Assembly: GCF_900094925.1 (NCBI RefSeq)
Contig: NZ_FMAY01000011.1
Coordinates: forward strand, 1 to 64,000
DNA length: 64,000 bases
DNA from: Kosakonia oryzendophytica
GTDB taxonomy: Bacteria; Pseudomonadota; Gammaproteobacteria; Enterobacterales; Enterobacteriaceae
Direction: 5' to 3'
Shown here: piece after piece, positions 17,935 through 27,900 of the stretch
Layout of the letters: the number at the start of each line of letters is the position of its first letter
Position numbering within the stretch: position 1 is the stretch's first letter
Notes under the pieces: model-generated
What the model was told of the DNA's origin: nothing
The model's input: the letters and a program-made list of their open reading frames with translations, nothing else
The model's database searches: none
Position numbers and translations under genes: made by a program

Positions 17935-19083
17935 ATGAGTTCATCGTGTATAGAAGAAGTCAGCGTACGGGATGATAATTGGTTCCGTATAGCAAACGAG
18001 CTACTGAGCCGCACCGGTATCCAGGTTAATGGCCCCGCAGCTTCAGATATTCAGGTGAAAAATCCTGATTTTTTCAAACGCGTTTTACAGGAAGGTTCGC
18101 TCGGACTCGGCGAAAGTTATATGGATGGCTGGTGGGATTGCGACCGGCTGGACATCTTCTTCACCAAAGTTCTCCGCGCCGGCCTGGAAAACCAACTCCC
18201 GCACCACCTGAAAGACACTCTCCGCATTGCCGGAGCAAGATTATTTAATCTGCAGAGTAAGAAACGGGCCTGGATTGTGGGTAAAGAGCATTACGATCTC
18301 GGTAATGACTTGTTTACCCGCATGCTGGATCCGCAGATGCAATACTCTTGCGCCTACTGGAAAGAGGCCGACACCCTTGAGGACGCGCAACTGGCTAAAC
18401 TGAGGCTTTGCTGTGAAAAGTTGCAGTTAAGACCCGGGATGCGCGTGCTCGATATTGGTTGTGGATGGGGCGGGCTGGCGCAATTTATGGCGCAAAATTA
18501 CGGCGTCAGCGTGGTGGGCGTCACCATTTCCGCCGAGCAACAAAAACTGGCGCAACAGCGGTGTGAAGGCCTCGATGTGGAGATCCGCCTACAAGATTAC
18601 CGCGACATGAACGACCAGTTCGATCGCATTGTGTCTGTCGGTATGTTTGAACATGTCGGGCCGAAAAACTATGCGACCTATTTCAGCGTGGTGGATCGTA
18701 ATCTCAAACCCGATGGCATTTTCCTGCTGCATACCATCGGCTCTAAACGTACCGATCACAACGTTGATCCATGGATTGACCGTTATATTTTCCCTAACGG
18801 TTGCCTGCCTTCCGTACGCCAGATCGCGGACGCGAGCGAGGCGCATTTCGTGCTGGAAGACTGGCATAACTTTGGCGCCGATTATGACCGCACGCTGATG
18901 GCGTGGTATGCCCGTTTCCTTGACGCATGGCCGGAGATTGCCGATAACTACTCCGAACGGTTTAAACGGATGTTCAGCTACTATCTGAACGCCTGCGCGG
19001 GCGCGTTTCGCGCGCGGGATATCCAGCTCTGGCAGGTAGTATTTAGTCGCGGTATTGAACGGGGATTGCGCGTGGCGCGCTGA
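17935..19083 (+). CDS. cfa: Cyclopropane-fatty-acyl-phospholipid synthase
   Basis: A 382-residue SAM-dependent enzyme, the same length as E. coli Cfa. The N-terminal domain (about 1-110) touches the membrane; the SAM-binding motif VLDIGCGWGG is at residues 171-180. The carbonate-site residues follow in the C-terminal half (for example VSVGMFEHVG). It converts cis double bonds of membrane lipids to cyclopropanes on entry to stationary phase, giving acid resistance. Followed by a strong terminator and convergent with ribC. Confidence 0.97.
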   Translation: MSSSCIEEVSVRDDNWFRIANELLSRTGIQVNGPAASDIQVKNPDFFKRVLQEGSLGLGESYMDGWWDCDRLDIFFTKVLRAGLENQLPHHLKDTLRIAGARLFNLQSKKRAWIVGKEHYDLGNDLFTRMLDPQMQYSCAYWKEADTLEDAQLAKLRLCCEKLQLRPGMRVLDIGCGWGGLAQFMAQNYGVSVVGVTISAEQQKLAQQRCEGLDVEIRLQDYRDMNDQFDRIVSVGMFEHVGPKNYATYFSVVDRNLKPDGIFLLHTIGSKRTDHNVDPWIDRYIFPNGCLPSVRQIADASEAHFVLEDWHNFGADYDRTLMAWYARFLDAWPEIADNYSERFKRMFSYYLNACAGAFRARDIQLWQVVFSRGIERGLRVAR

Positions 19084-19100
19084 TCCCTCAGCCCCTTGTA

Positions 19101-19134
19101 AAAAGGCCGCATTATCAATGTGCGGCCTTTTTTA
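19101..19134 (+). terminator. Terminator between cfa and ribC
   Basis: AAAAGGCCGCA-TTATCAA-TGTGCGGCCTTTTTT, a classic stem with flanking A and T runs, usable in both directions. Confidence 0.9.
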
Positions 19135-19153
19135 TTTTCCCGTCAGGAGGCCA

Positions 19154-19798
19154 TTACTCTTCGCTAATCACAGCAGCGACAGCGGCAGCCTCTTTTGCAG
19201 CCAGTACGCGCTCAACGGTATCGACAACCGCCTGCGTTTGCGGATCAATTTCAATATTGACACGATGCCCCAGTTTTTTGGCTCCGAGCGTGGTGCGTTG
19301 CAACGTCTCCGGGATCAGGTGCACACAGAAACGGCTGCTGGTTACTTCCCCCACCGTCAGGCTGATGCCATCAATACCGATAAAGCCTTTATAGAGGATG
19401 TATTTCATCAAGGTCGGATCCGACACCTTGAACCAAATCTGGCGATTATTTTCCGACGTGAGGATTTTGACGATTTCCGCAGTGGTCATAATATGGCCGG
19501 ACATCAGATGTCCGCCAATTTCATCACTGAATTTCGCCGCGCGCTCCACGTTTACCTCATCACCAATGCCCAGCTCGCCCAGGTTGGTAATACGCAACGT
19601 TTCTTTCATTAAATCGAAACTAATACGACTGCCGTCGATGGCCGTTACGGTCAGACAACAGCCATTGTTCGCGATGGAAGCACCGGTTTCGATGCCATCA
19701 AGCATATGCTCAGGAAGTTCAACGACGTGGGTGCGGAAATTGGGTTTATCATCAATAGACACCAGTTTTGCCGTGCCCTGTACAATACCAGTAAACAT
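19154..19798 (-). CDS. ribC: Riboflavin synthase alpha chain (RibC, also called RibE)
   Basis: A 214-residue enzyme that dismutates two 6,7-dimethyl-8-ribityllumazines to riboflavin. The start is at 19798, giving the family-typical [12 protein letters not shown] behind GGAGTGGTAGGT; seven further upstream codons are not coding. Two homologous beta-barrel halves are visible, each with a lumazine-binding [17 protein letters not shown] or [15 protein letters not shown] motif. It is divergent from mdtK. No FMN riboswitch was seen upstream, as expected for this gene. Confidence 0.95.
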   Translation of the reverse strand: MFTGIVQGTAKLVSIDDKPNFRTHVVELPEHMLDGIETGASIANNGCCLTVTAIDGSRISFDLMKETLRITNLGELGIGDEVNVERAAKFSDEIGGHLMSGHIMTTAEIVKILTSENNRQIWFKVSDPTLMKYILYKGFIGIDGISLTVGEVTSSRFCVHLIPETLQRTTLGAKKLGHRVNIEIDPQTQAVVDTVERVLAAKEAAAVAAVISEE

Positions 19799-20117
19799 AC
19801 CTACCACTCCTGTTCCCATTCATACGGCGTTACCGTTTTCTTTACGCACAATAACAGGTGGAAATTGCCGTTGCCAGTCTCAATCCCACCGCCGGGCGTT
19901 TTCCCGAACAGATAACAATAAGATGAACAACGGTCTGCGTGCGGCAAGAGAGTGTTGATGCAGGGTTAACATGGCAAAAACGGGGCTTAACAGGTAATAT
20001 TTGAACACATGCCGCATTTATCGCAGTGCGGCATCGTTTTTAGCACAAGGAAAAACTCCTTCCTGAACGGTTGTTCCATTCTCTCTTATAACTACAAAAC
20101 AATATAAAGGTGTTCTC
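19799..20117. promoter_or_regulatory. Divergent control region ribC/mdtK with leader hairpin
   Basis: Besides the two promoters this 319-base region contains ATGCCGCA-TTTATCGCAG-TGCGGCAT followed by CGTTTTT at 20010-20042. This terminator-like hairpin precedes mdtK by about 75 bases and could be an attenuator in its leader or the end of a short leader RNA. No gene is seen. Confidence 0.5.
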
Positions 20118-21491
20118 GTGCAGAAGTATGTTACAGAAGCGCGTCAGTTACTGGCACTCGCCTTGCCGGTCATTGTTGCGCAGGTCGCCCAGACTGCAAT
20201 GGGCTTCGTTGATACAGTCATGGCGGGTGGCTATAGCGCCACGGATATGGCCGCTGTCGCTATTGGTACCTCTATCTGGTTTCCCGCTATCCTCTTCGGT
20301 CACGGTCTATTGCTGGCAATGACGCCGGTAATTGCCCAGTTAAACGGCTCCGGACGTCGCGATCGCATCGCTCACCAGGTGGGTCAGGGTTTCTGGCTGG
20401 CGGGCATTGTGGCGGTGTTGATCATGATTGTGCTGTGGAATGCCGGTCATATCATTCATGCGATGCATAACATCGACCCGATTCTGGCGGAAAAAGCCGT
20501 GCGTTTTTTACGCGCGTTGATGTGGGGGGCGCCTGGCTATCTCTTTTTTCAGGTGATGCGCAACCAGTGCGAAGGTCTGGCCCGCACTCAGCCTGGCATG
20601 GTGATGGGCTTTGTCGGCTTGCTGGTAAATATCCCGGTGAACTATATCTTTATTTATGGTCATTTCGGTATGCCGGAACTGGGCGGCGTCGGCTGCGGCG
20701 TGGCAACCGCATCGGTCTATTGGGTGATGTTCATCTGCATGCGGATGTATGTAAAACGCGCCCGCGTCATGCGCGACATTCAGCACGCCCAGCGTTTCGC
20801 TAAACCCGATTTCGAGGTGCTAAAGCGTCTTGCGCAACTGGGGTTGCCCATTGCGTTGGCCCTGTTTTTTGAAGTCACATTGTTTGCGGTCGTGGCCCTG
20901 TTGGTGTCACCGCTGGGCATTGTCGATGTGGCGGGTCACCAGATTGCGCTTAACTTCAGTTCGCTAATGTTTGTTCTGCCGATGTCACTGGCCGCAGCGG
21001 TGACCATCCGGGTGGGCTTCCGTTTGGGCCAGGGATCCACGCTGGATGCCAAGACCTCGGCGCACACCGGGTTGATCGTCGGTGTGTGTATGGCGGCGGT
21101 GACGGCGGTTTTCACCGTGCTGATGCGCGAACAAATCGCCTTGCTCTATAACAAAAACCCGGAAGTGGTGACGCTCGCTTCGCACCTGATGCTGCTGGCA
21201 GCGATTTACCAAATCTCCGACTCCATTCAGGTGATTGGCAGCGGTATCCTGCGCGGCTATAAAGATACGCGTTCGATCTTTTTTATCACCTTTACCGCCT
21301 ATTGGGTGCTGGGGCTGCCGTCTGGCTATATTCTGGCGCTGACCGATCTCGTGGTCGAGAGAATGGGCCCGGCCGGTTTCTGGATGGGCTTTATTATTGG
21401 CCTGACGTCTGCAGCGATCCTGATAATGCTGCGAATGCGCTATCTGCAACGCCTGCCTTCGGCAACGATTTTGCAGCGCGCCGCACGTTAA
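20118..21491 (+). CDS. mdtK: MATE-family multidrug efflux pump MdtK (NorM)
   Basis: A 457-residue, twelve-helix MATE transporter, identical in length to E. coli MdtK, starting at GTG 20118. The N-half signature [20 protein letters not shown] and the mirrored C-half [16 protein letters not shown] are intact. It exports fluoroquinolones, dyes and cationic drugs with Na+ or H+. The two tRNA-Val genes follow, as in E. coli apart from ydhQ, which is missing. Confidence 0.97.
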   Translation: MQKYVTEARQLLALALPVIVAQVAQTAMGFVDTVMAGGYSATDMAAVAIGTSIWFPAILFGHGLLLAMTPVIAQLNGSGRRDRIAHQVGQGFWLAGIVAVLIMIVLWNAGHIIHAMHNIDPILAEKAVRFLRALMWGAPGYLFFQVMRNQCEGLARTQPGMVMGFVGLLVNIPVNYIFIYGHFGMPELGGVGCGVATASVYWVMFICMRMYVKRARVMRDIQHAQRFAKPDFEVLKRLAQLGLPIALALFFEVTLFAVVALLVSPLGIVDVAGHQIALNFSSLMFVLPMSLAAAVTIRVGFRLGQGSTLDAKTSAHTGLIVGVCMAAVTAVFTVLMREQIALLYNKNPEVVTLASHLMLLAAIYQISDSIQVIGSGILRGYKDTRSIFFITFTAYWVLGLPSGYILALTDLVVERMGPAGFWMGFIIGLTSAAILIMLRMRYLQRLPSATILQRAAR

Positions 21492-21498
21492 AATGGCT

Positions 21499-21520
21499 GT
21501 AGCCGCCAGCTGGCGGCTAC
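21499..21520 (+). terminator. Palindrome after mdtK
   Basis: GTAGCCGCCAG-CTGGCGGCTAC is a perfect 22-base palindrome, seven bases past the mdtK stop, followed by TTTC. Probably the mdtK terminator. Confidence 0.65.
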
Positions 21521-21642
21521 TTTCACAGCGTTTTGTTCAGTTGTTCCGCAATCGCGTGAATTCAGGAATAAATTTGCCATTTTCCGCTTGCCACTTCTCC
21601 GACCTGCCGCTAATATTCGTCCCCGTTGTCAACCACAACACT

Positions 21643-21719
21643 GCGTTCATAGCTCAGCTGGTTAGAGCACCACCTTGACATGGTGGGGGTCGTTGGTTCG
21701 AGTCCAATTGAACGCACCA
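21643..21719 (+). tRNA. valV: tRNA-Val (GAC)
   Basis: A 77-base tRNA with CCA encoded. The acceptor stem GCGTTCA pairs with TGAACGC; the anticodon GAC is at 21677-21679 in CACCTTGACATGGTG, and the T arm reads GGTTCGAGTCC. It reads GUC and GUU valine codons and is in tandem with a near-identical copy. Confidence 0.97.
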
Positions 21720-21731
21720 TTCCTTCTCAGT

Positions 21732-21808
21732 GCGTCCGTAGCTCAGTTGGTTAGAGCACCACCTTGACATGGTGGGGGTCGATGGTTCGAGTCCATTCGG
21801 ACGCACCA
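21732..21808 (+). tRNA. valW: tRNA-Val (GAC), second copy
   Basis: A 77-base tRNA nearly identical to the preceding one, with the anticodon GAC. The acceptor stem GCGTCCG pairs with CGGACGC. Twelve bases separate the two copies, so they form one transcript. The 3' side opens into the autotransporter island rather than the E. coli ydhR block. Confidence 0.97.
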
Positions 21809-21936
21809 TTCTTAGTAAATATCAGTTTTTCTTCCGCTTTTTCATTTCAGCATAAACATCACCGCCACGCCGATTGCGCCTTAGCGACAGTGATAATGCA
21901 ACCTTCCCGTATGCGTTGAAAAAAACAGGCAAAAAA

Positions 21937-21963
21937 AAGCCGCACCTTTCGGCGCGGCTTTTC
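21937..21963. terminator. Terminator between tRNA-Val pair and autotransporter
   Basis: AAAAGCCGC-ACCTTTCGGC-GCGGCTTTT with an A run before and T run after; it can end both the convergent autotransporter transcript and any readthrough from the tRNAs. Confidence 0.8.
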
Positions 21964-21980
21964 GTATTACAGCCTGGCGA

Positions 21981-24900
21981 TCAGAATCCGACTTTCAGCG
22001 TGATTTGACCGCCGTAACCGCCGGTGCCAGCGTCGTTGATGCTCCGGGTATAGCCTGCCCGCACACCGAGGGTAACGTTATCGCGGATCTGTCCATCGAT
22101 ACCGACATCCAGTGCTGCCGCTGTCCCGTCCTGATCCGGATTAAATGCGACCTCGCTGCCTGCTACGCCTGGCGCGTTGACGTTCAGCGTGCCCTTCGAA
22201 TCGAAGGTCTGGATAAAGGATGGACGCACCCACCAGCTTACCGGTACGGGTTTGCCTGTCTCTTTCAGCGTCGCGTTATTGCCCAGACGCAAACCAGCAC
22301 GTACCTGCTGGCTGTGACCGTCGCCGAACTGCACGTTTGCAACGTCATCATTACCCTCTTTAAGGTTCACTCCGCGATACTGGTACTGGACCTGCGGTTC
22401 CAACACCAGGCCGCCGCCAATCTCAAACGGCAAACCGGTTTCGACGGAGCCAAGGTAGCCCCAGCCGTGGGTTTTCAGGCCATCTCCGTCGCGCGGGTTG
22501 GTATCGAAGTTGTGGCGTGTCCCCTGGGCTACCACATCCATCCACCAGCCACTCTCATGCACACCGTTGAGGTAGAGGCCGCCGCTGTAAGCGTCGTCGC
22601 GTACCGTACCGGCTTTCGACTTGTTGTTGCGCTGCACGTCGACGGCAGAAAGTCCCGCCGCACCGTACACGCCAACGGTCCATTCCATGGTGGAGGCCGA
22701 TCCCTGCCACAGATCGCTACCGATCTGCAGGAAGGTATAGCCGCCTTTACTGTCCGGCGTGTTGCCGCTACGCAAATCATTGCTGCCGTGATCGTGGCTC
22801 ATCTGGCCGGCCTGGAAACGGGCCCACATGTTGCTACCACTTTCGGCTGCGGTACGCGCCGCATAGCGACGTGCATCCAGCGAGCCGAGCAGCGCACTGT
22901 CGTAGTCCATAGCCTGAGCATAGATGGAGTTATAGAGATACATTGCCGAACGGTAGTTCTGCGGGCCGTTCTCGTTGCTACCCGCATCAGCAGTCGTCAG
23001 ATACCAGCTTTGGTCGGCGCTGCCCTGTTGCAGGGTGTAGTTATATGCACCTGCCTGCAGGCTGCCGCTGAGACTGAAGGCATCATCGGTCGTAGTCGCA
23101 CCGTTGATGGCATTCACCACCTGAATGCCGTTGCCGGTAGTACGTGCACCCAGACCGCCCTGACTGCGGATGGCGATCTGTGTATTACCGGTCGCTGTAC
23201 CGCCGTCCAGCACCAGGCTGTCACTCACAGCGGTATTGCCGTTAAACAGGGTGTTCAGGGTAATGGTGCCACCATTGCCTACCAGATTGGTGACGGTCAG
23301 GGTTTTCGGAACGAAGGTCCCGGTCGGTGCCTGGAAATCTATCGAGCCGCCGAGTGTCAGGTTATTGAGCAGGGAGTTAGCAGTCATCAGCCAATTTGAA
23401 CCGGCATCAATGGTCAGATCTGTCGGGTCTATCATCCCGGTCAGCGAGGTGCCGTTGGTCAGCTGTAGTGAGGTGCCGCGCTGGGCGATGATGTCGGTCA
23501 CGGCATCCAGCCCGCTGAACACCAGGGTACCGCTCTGCAGATAGGTACCCCCAGATTGATCAAGCACACCGCTCAGGGTCAGCGTGTTATCACCTTCTTT
23601 ATACAGCGTACCGTTGCCGGAAATGGCCGCGTTAATGGTGTTGTTGCTGGTATCAGTGGTGATATGCAGTTCGCCGCTGTTGTTAACGTTACCGGCAAGC
23701 GTAGCGCCGTCGTTGACTTGGGTTACCCCAGTCAGCATACCGCCCTCGGCAACGCTCAGCGTACCGTTCTCGCTTACTACGGTATTGTTGGCAGTGCCGT
23801 CTGCAGCAACCAATAGTAGGCCGCCATTTTCAAGCAGTACGTTTTCCGCAACACTATTGGCAATGGAGAAACTGCCAAGCGCGTTGGTGCCGGTGAGCGA
23901 GGTGTCAGTGCCTGCCATCAACGCTGCGCCGCTATTGAGGTTGATATTGGTGACCGTTGCGCCATCTTCCAACGCCAGTATGCCGCCGCGCTCAATCGCT
24001 GTCAGATCCGCCACGCCCCCGGCGCGAACGAACTGGGCGCCGCCTTTGCTAACAGTAGTAGCAATAGCCGTGCCGCCGAAACTGACGCTTTGGGTGCCAT
24101 TTTCACTGACGGTGGACGAGGCGACGGTGCCGCCCTTATTGACCACCTGATCACCCACCACCATATTGTCGATAACGATCGCGCCGTCATTAACGTTCTG
24201 GATCCCGCCTTCACGGATGATAGTGGAGATGACCGTCCCGCCGCTGCTTACGTTCTGGGTGCCGCCATCGTTAATGGTGGTGCTAATGGAGGTCCCTCCG
24301 TTAAGCACGTTCTGGATCCCGCCGGCCTGGATGACAGCAAGTACCGATGAACCCCCGCTGTAGATATTCTGGATGCCGCGCTCGTAGAGCGTCGTGCGAG
24401 TCGCGGTCCCGCCCCGGTAGATATTCTGCACGCCGTTCGCGGAAAGTTCGGTATCAACCGCACTGCCGCGCACATTCTGCTGGCTGGAGTTGATCATCGA
24501 GGTTTTCACCGCCGTTGCACCCGCAGCGATATTCTGCACCGCAAAATTATCCATCAGGGTGTTTTCCGCGCGCCCACCGCTGTAGAGGTTCTGGATGCTG
24601 TTGCGGTTACGGGTATCGGTCACCACTGCACCATCATAAATACCCTGCACTGCACCGTCGCTTAGCACAGTAGAGGTCGCGGCACCTCCGTCATAGATGC
24701 GCTGCTCTGCATTGGTGATTTCCGACCCGGTGGTAGTGCCGAAGACCTCTTGAATGCCGCCATCAATTACCACAGAGACTTCAGCATTGGCGTTTTTGTT
24801 AATCACCTGACGCCCGCCGTTTTTCACGATGCTGACAATCGAGGTTCCGTCAACCACTTGTAAACCGCCATCAATAAAGGTGAAATCAGTAACGCCGCCT

Positions 24901-27900
24901 GAGGCAACGTTTTGTCTGCCGCCAGTGGAGATGGTCCCACCGTAGGTGTAACCGCCCGAATTAACGTTCTGTACCCCCCCTTTCTCGACGCGTGTTTCAA
25001 AGGCTTGCCCGCCGCTGCCGATATTCTGCGTACCGCCCAGCAGGCGCGCAGCAAAGGATTTTGCGCCGTTATTGATGTGCTGCTCACCGCCGTTCAACAC
25101 GGTGGAGATCGCCACTGCGGCGTTGCTGAGGATCTGCGTTCCGCCAGCGTTAATGACGCTCTGGCGTGACCAGCCGTACGGGTCAACGATTTGCAGGCCA
25201 CCGTTATTAATCACCGCGTCGAACGATTGCCCGTCGACACGCTGTACGCCGCCGCTGTTAATCAGTGTGCCGCTGGCCTGACCGCTCTTGGTCACCAGTT
25301 GTACCCCGCCGTCGCTGATGCTGGTGCCAGACGCAGAGCCTTCTACCAGTTGAGTACCACCGCCGAACACCGTGCCGTCAGACGCCGCCCCACCGAGGCT
25401 GATGTGCTGCACACCGCCGCTGTTCACCGTGGTGCCTGCCGCCAGGCCACCTTTATTCACCAGTTGGGTACCACCGTTGCGCACCACCGCCGACGTCGCG
25501 TTGCCATCGACGCTCTGCACACCGCCGCTGTTGATCAGGGTGCTGACCGCTTTCCCGCTGGTGGTGACGATCTGATAGGCGCCATCATTCAGGCTGGTAC
25601 CCGACGCCGTACCCGCCACCACCTGTTTTCCGCCGCCGAAGATGGTGCCACCAGCCGCCGAGCCGCCGAGATTGATATGCTGCAGGCCGCCGCTGTTCAC
25701 CGTGGTGTCTGTCGCCAGGCCACCCTTATTCACCAGTTGAGTGCCGCCGTTGCGTACCACCGATGAGGTGGAATCGCCGTCCACGCTCTGAACACCGCCG
25801 CTGTTGATGATGGTGTTGGTGGTTTTGCCGGTAGCTTGCACAATCTGCAGACCGCCATCGCTGATGCTGGTTCCGGACGCGGTTCCTGCCACCAGTTGTT
25901 TGCCGCCACCGAAGATGGTGCCATCAGACGCCGCGCCACCAAGGTTGATGTGCTGCAAACCACCGCTGTTGATGATGGAACCTGCAGCCAGCCCCCCCCT
26001 GTTCACCAACTGCACCCCGCCGTTGTTCACGACAGCAGAAGTCGCTGAACCATCAACGCGCTGCAGACCGCCGCTGTTGATGAGCGACCCAGTAGCAAGA
26101 CCGCCCACCTGGACGTGCTGGATGCCGCCATCGCCGATGACCGTGTCATCCGCCAACCCGGCTACCTGCTGCGTTCCGCCCAGCAGTGTCGTTTTGGAGG
26201 CCGCACCGTTGGCACGCACAATCTGCACGCCATCTTTATCGACGCGAGTGTTGTTCGCATGACCGCCGCTGCGGATCACCTGTTTCCCGCCGGTGTAGAC
26301 GATCGTGCCATTAGCCGTACCGTCAACATCCTGGAAACCACCGTCATAGATTTTGCTGTCAGTCGTTTTCCCGGTAACGTGAACCTGCTGCACACCCCCC
26401 GAGTCCACACGAGTGTTGGATGCCGTACCTTCAACAATCTGGGTGCCGCCAAACAGCAACGCATCCGAAGCAGCACCACCTTCGTTGATGTGCTGCAGAC
26501 CACCGGAATTAACCAGCGAGCCCGTGGCAAGCGCGCCGGAGTGGATCAGTTGAACACCGCTTTCATTGACCACAGCGGAGATCGCCGTGCCGTCTACCGC
26601 CTGTGTGCCACCGCTGCTGATGATGGTGTCGGTGGCTTTACCGGTGGCCTGGACAAGCTGGTAAGCGCCGTCGTTGATGCTGGTACCGGAGGCCGTGCCG
26701 GCAACAACTTGCCGACCGCCGCCAAACACCGTAGTGTCGGACGCAGCGCCGCCTTCATTGATGTGTTGCAGGCCGCCGCTGTTAACGGTAGCGTTATCCG
26801 CCAGCCCGCCACGGTTCACCAGTTGGGTGCCGCCGTTATAAATAACCGATGAGGTGGCTGTGCCATCCACGCGCTGCAGGCCGCCATCGTTGATCAGCGA
26901 TCCGGTGGCGCTACCGCCAACCTGCACGTGTTGTACGCCGCCTGCACCGATGATGGTGTCTGCCGCCACCCCCGCCAGTTGCTGAATACCGCCCAACAGC
27001 GTGGTGAAAGCAGTTGCCCCGCCTGAGAGCACATTCTGAATACCGCCACTGTTAATCACTGCGCTGGAGGCTGCACCGCCGCTGCGGACTTTCTGCAGAC
27101 CACCGTCATTCACTTCTGCTGAAAACGAGACGCCATCGACATCCTGTTCGCCGCCGGCGTTAACTACCGCATCACTGCTCATGCCACTGGCGTGAATCTG
27201 TTGCAGCCCGCCGTTATTGATGACGGTGCCAGAGGCGGTGCCTTCTACCAATTGTGTGCCGCCGAGCAAAATGGCATCGGATGCCGCACCGCCTTCGCTG
27301 ATATGTTGCAGCCCACCGGTGTTCACTACGCCGCCTGTGGCCAGCCCGCCGCGATTAATCTGCTGCGTACCGCCAGCATTGACGATAGAGGAGATGGCCT
27401 GACCGTCTACAGTCTGCGTGCCACGATTGTTGATGATGGTACCGGTAGATTTACCGGTTTTTTGCACCAGCTGCGCACCACCATCGTTGACGCTGGTGCC
27501 GGATGCGGTTCCCGCAACAACCTGGGTGCCGCCACCAAACACTACGCCGTCGGAGGCTGCCCCGCCCTGATTGATATGCTGAACCCCGCCGCTGTTCACG
27601 GCTGTGCCCGCCGCCAGCGCGCCGCTATGCACCAGTTGGGTACCACCGTCGTTGACAACTGCGGAGATCGCGGTGCCGTCTACGGTTTGTGTGCCGCGGT
27701 TGTTGATGATAGTACCGGTGGCTTTGCCGGTTTGCTGAACCAGCTGTGCGCCACCGTCGTTGAGGTGCGCACCCGATACCGTGCCGGCCACGACTTGCTT
27801 GCCGCCGCCAAAAATGGCGGTGTCAGCAGCGGAACCGCCGACGTTAACGTGCTGAACGCCGCCGCTGTTGACCGTCGCGTCCTGAGAAAAACCACCGCTG

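Noticed and set aside
19154..20117. Looked for an FMN riboswitch near ribC.
   Set aside because: No conserved aptamer elements; in enterobacteria the FMN riboswitch is upstream of ribB, not this gene.
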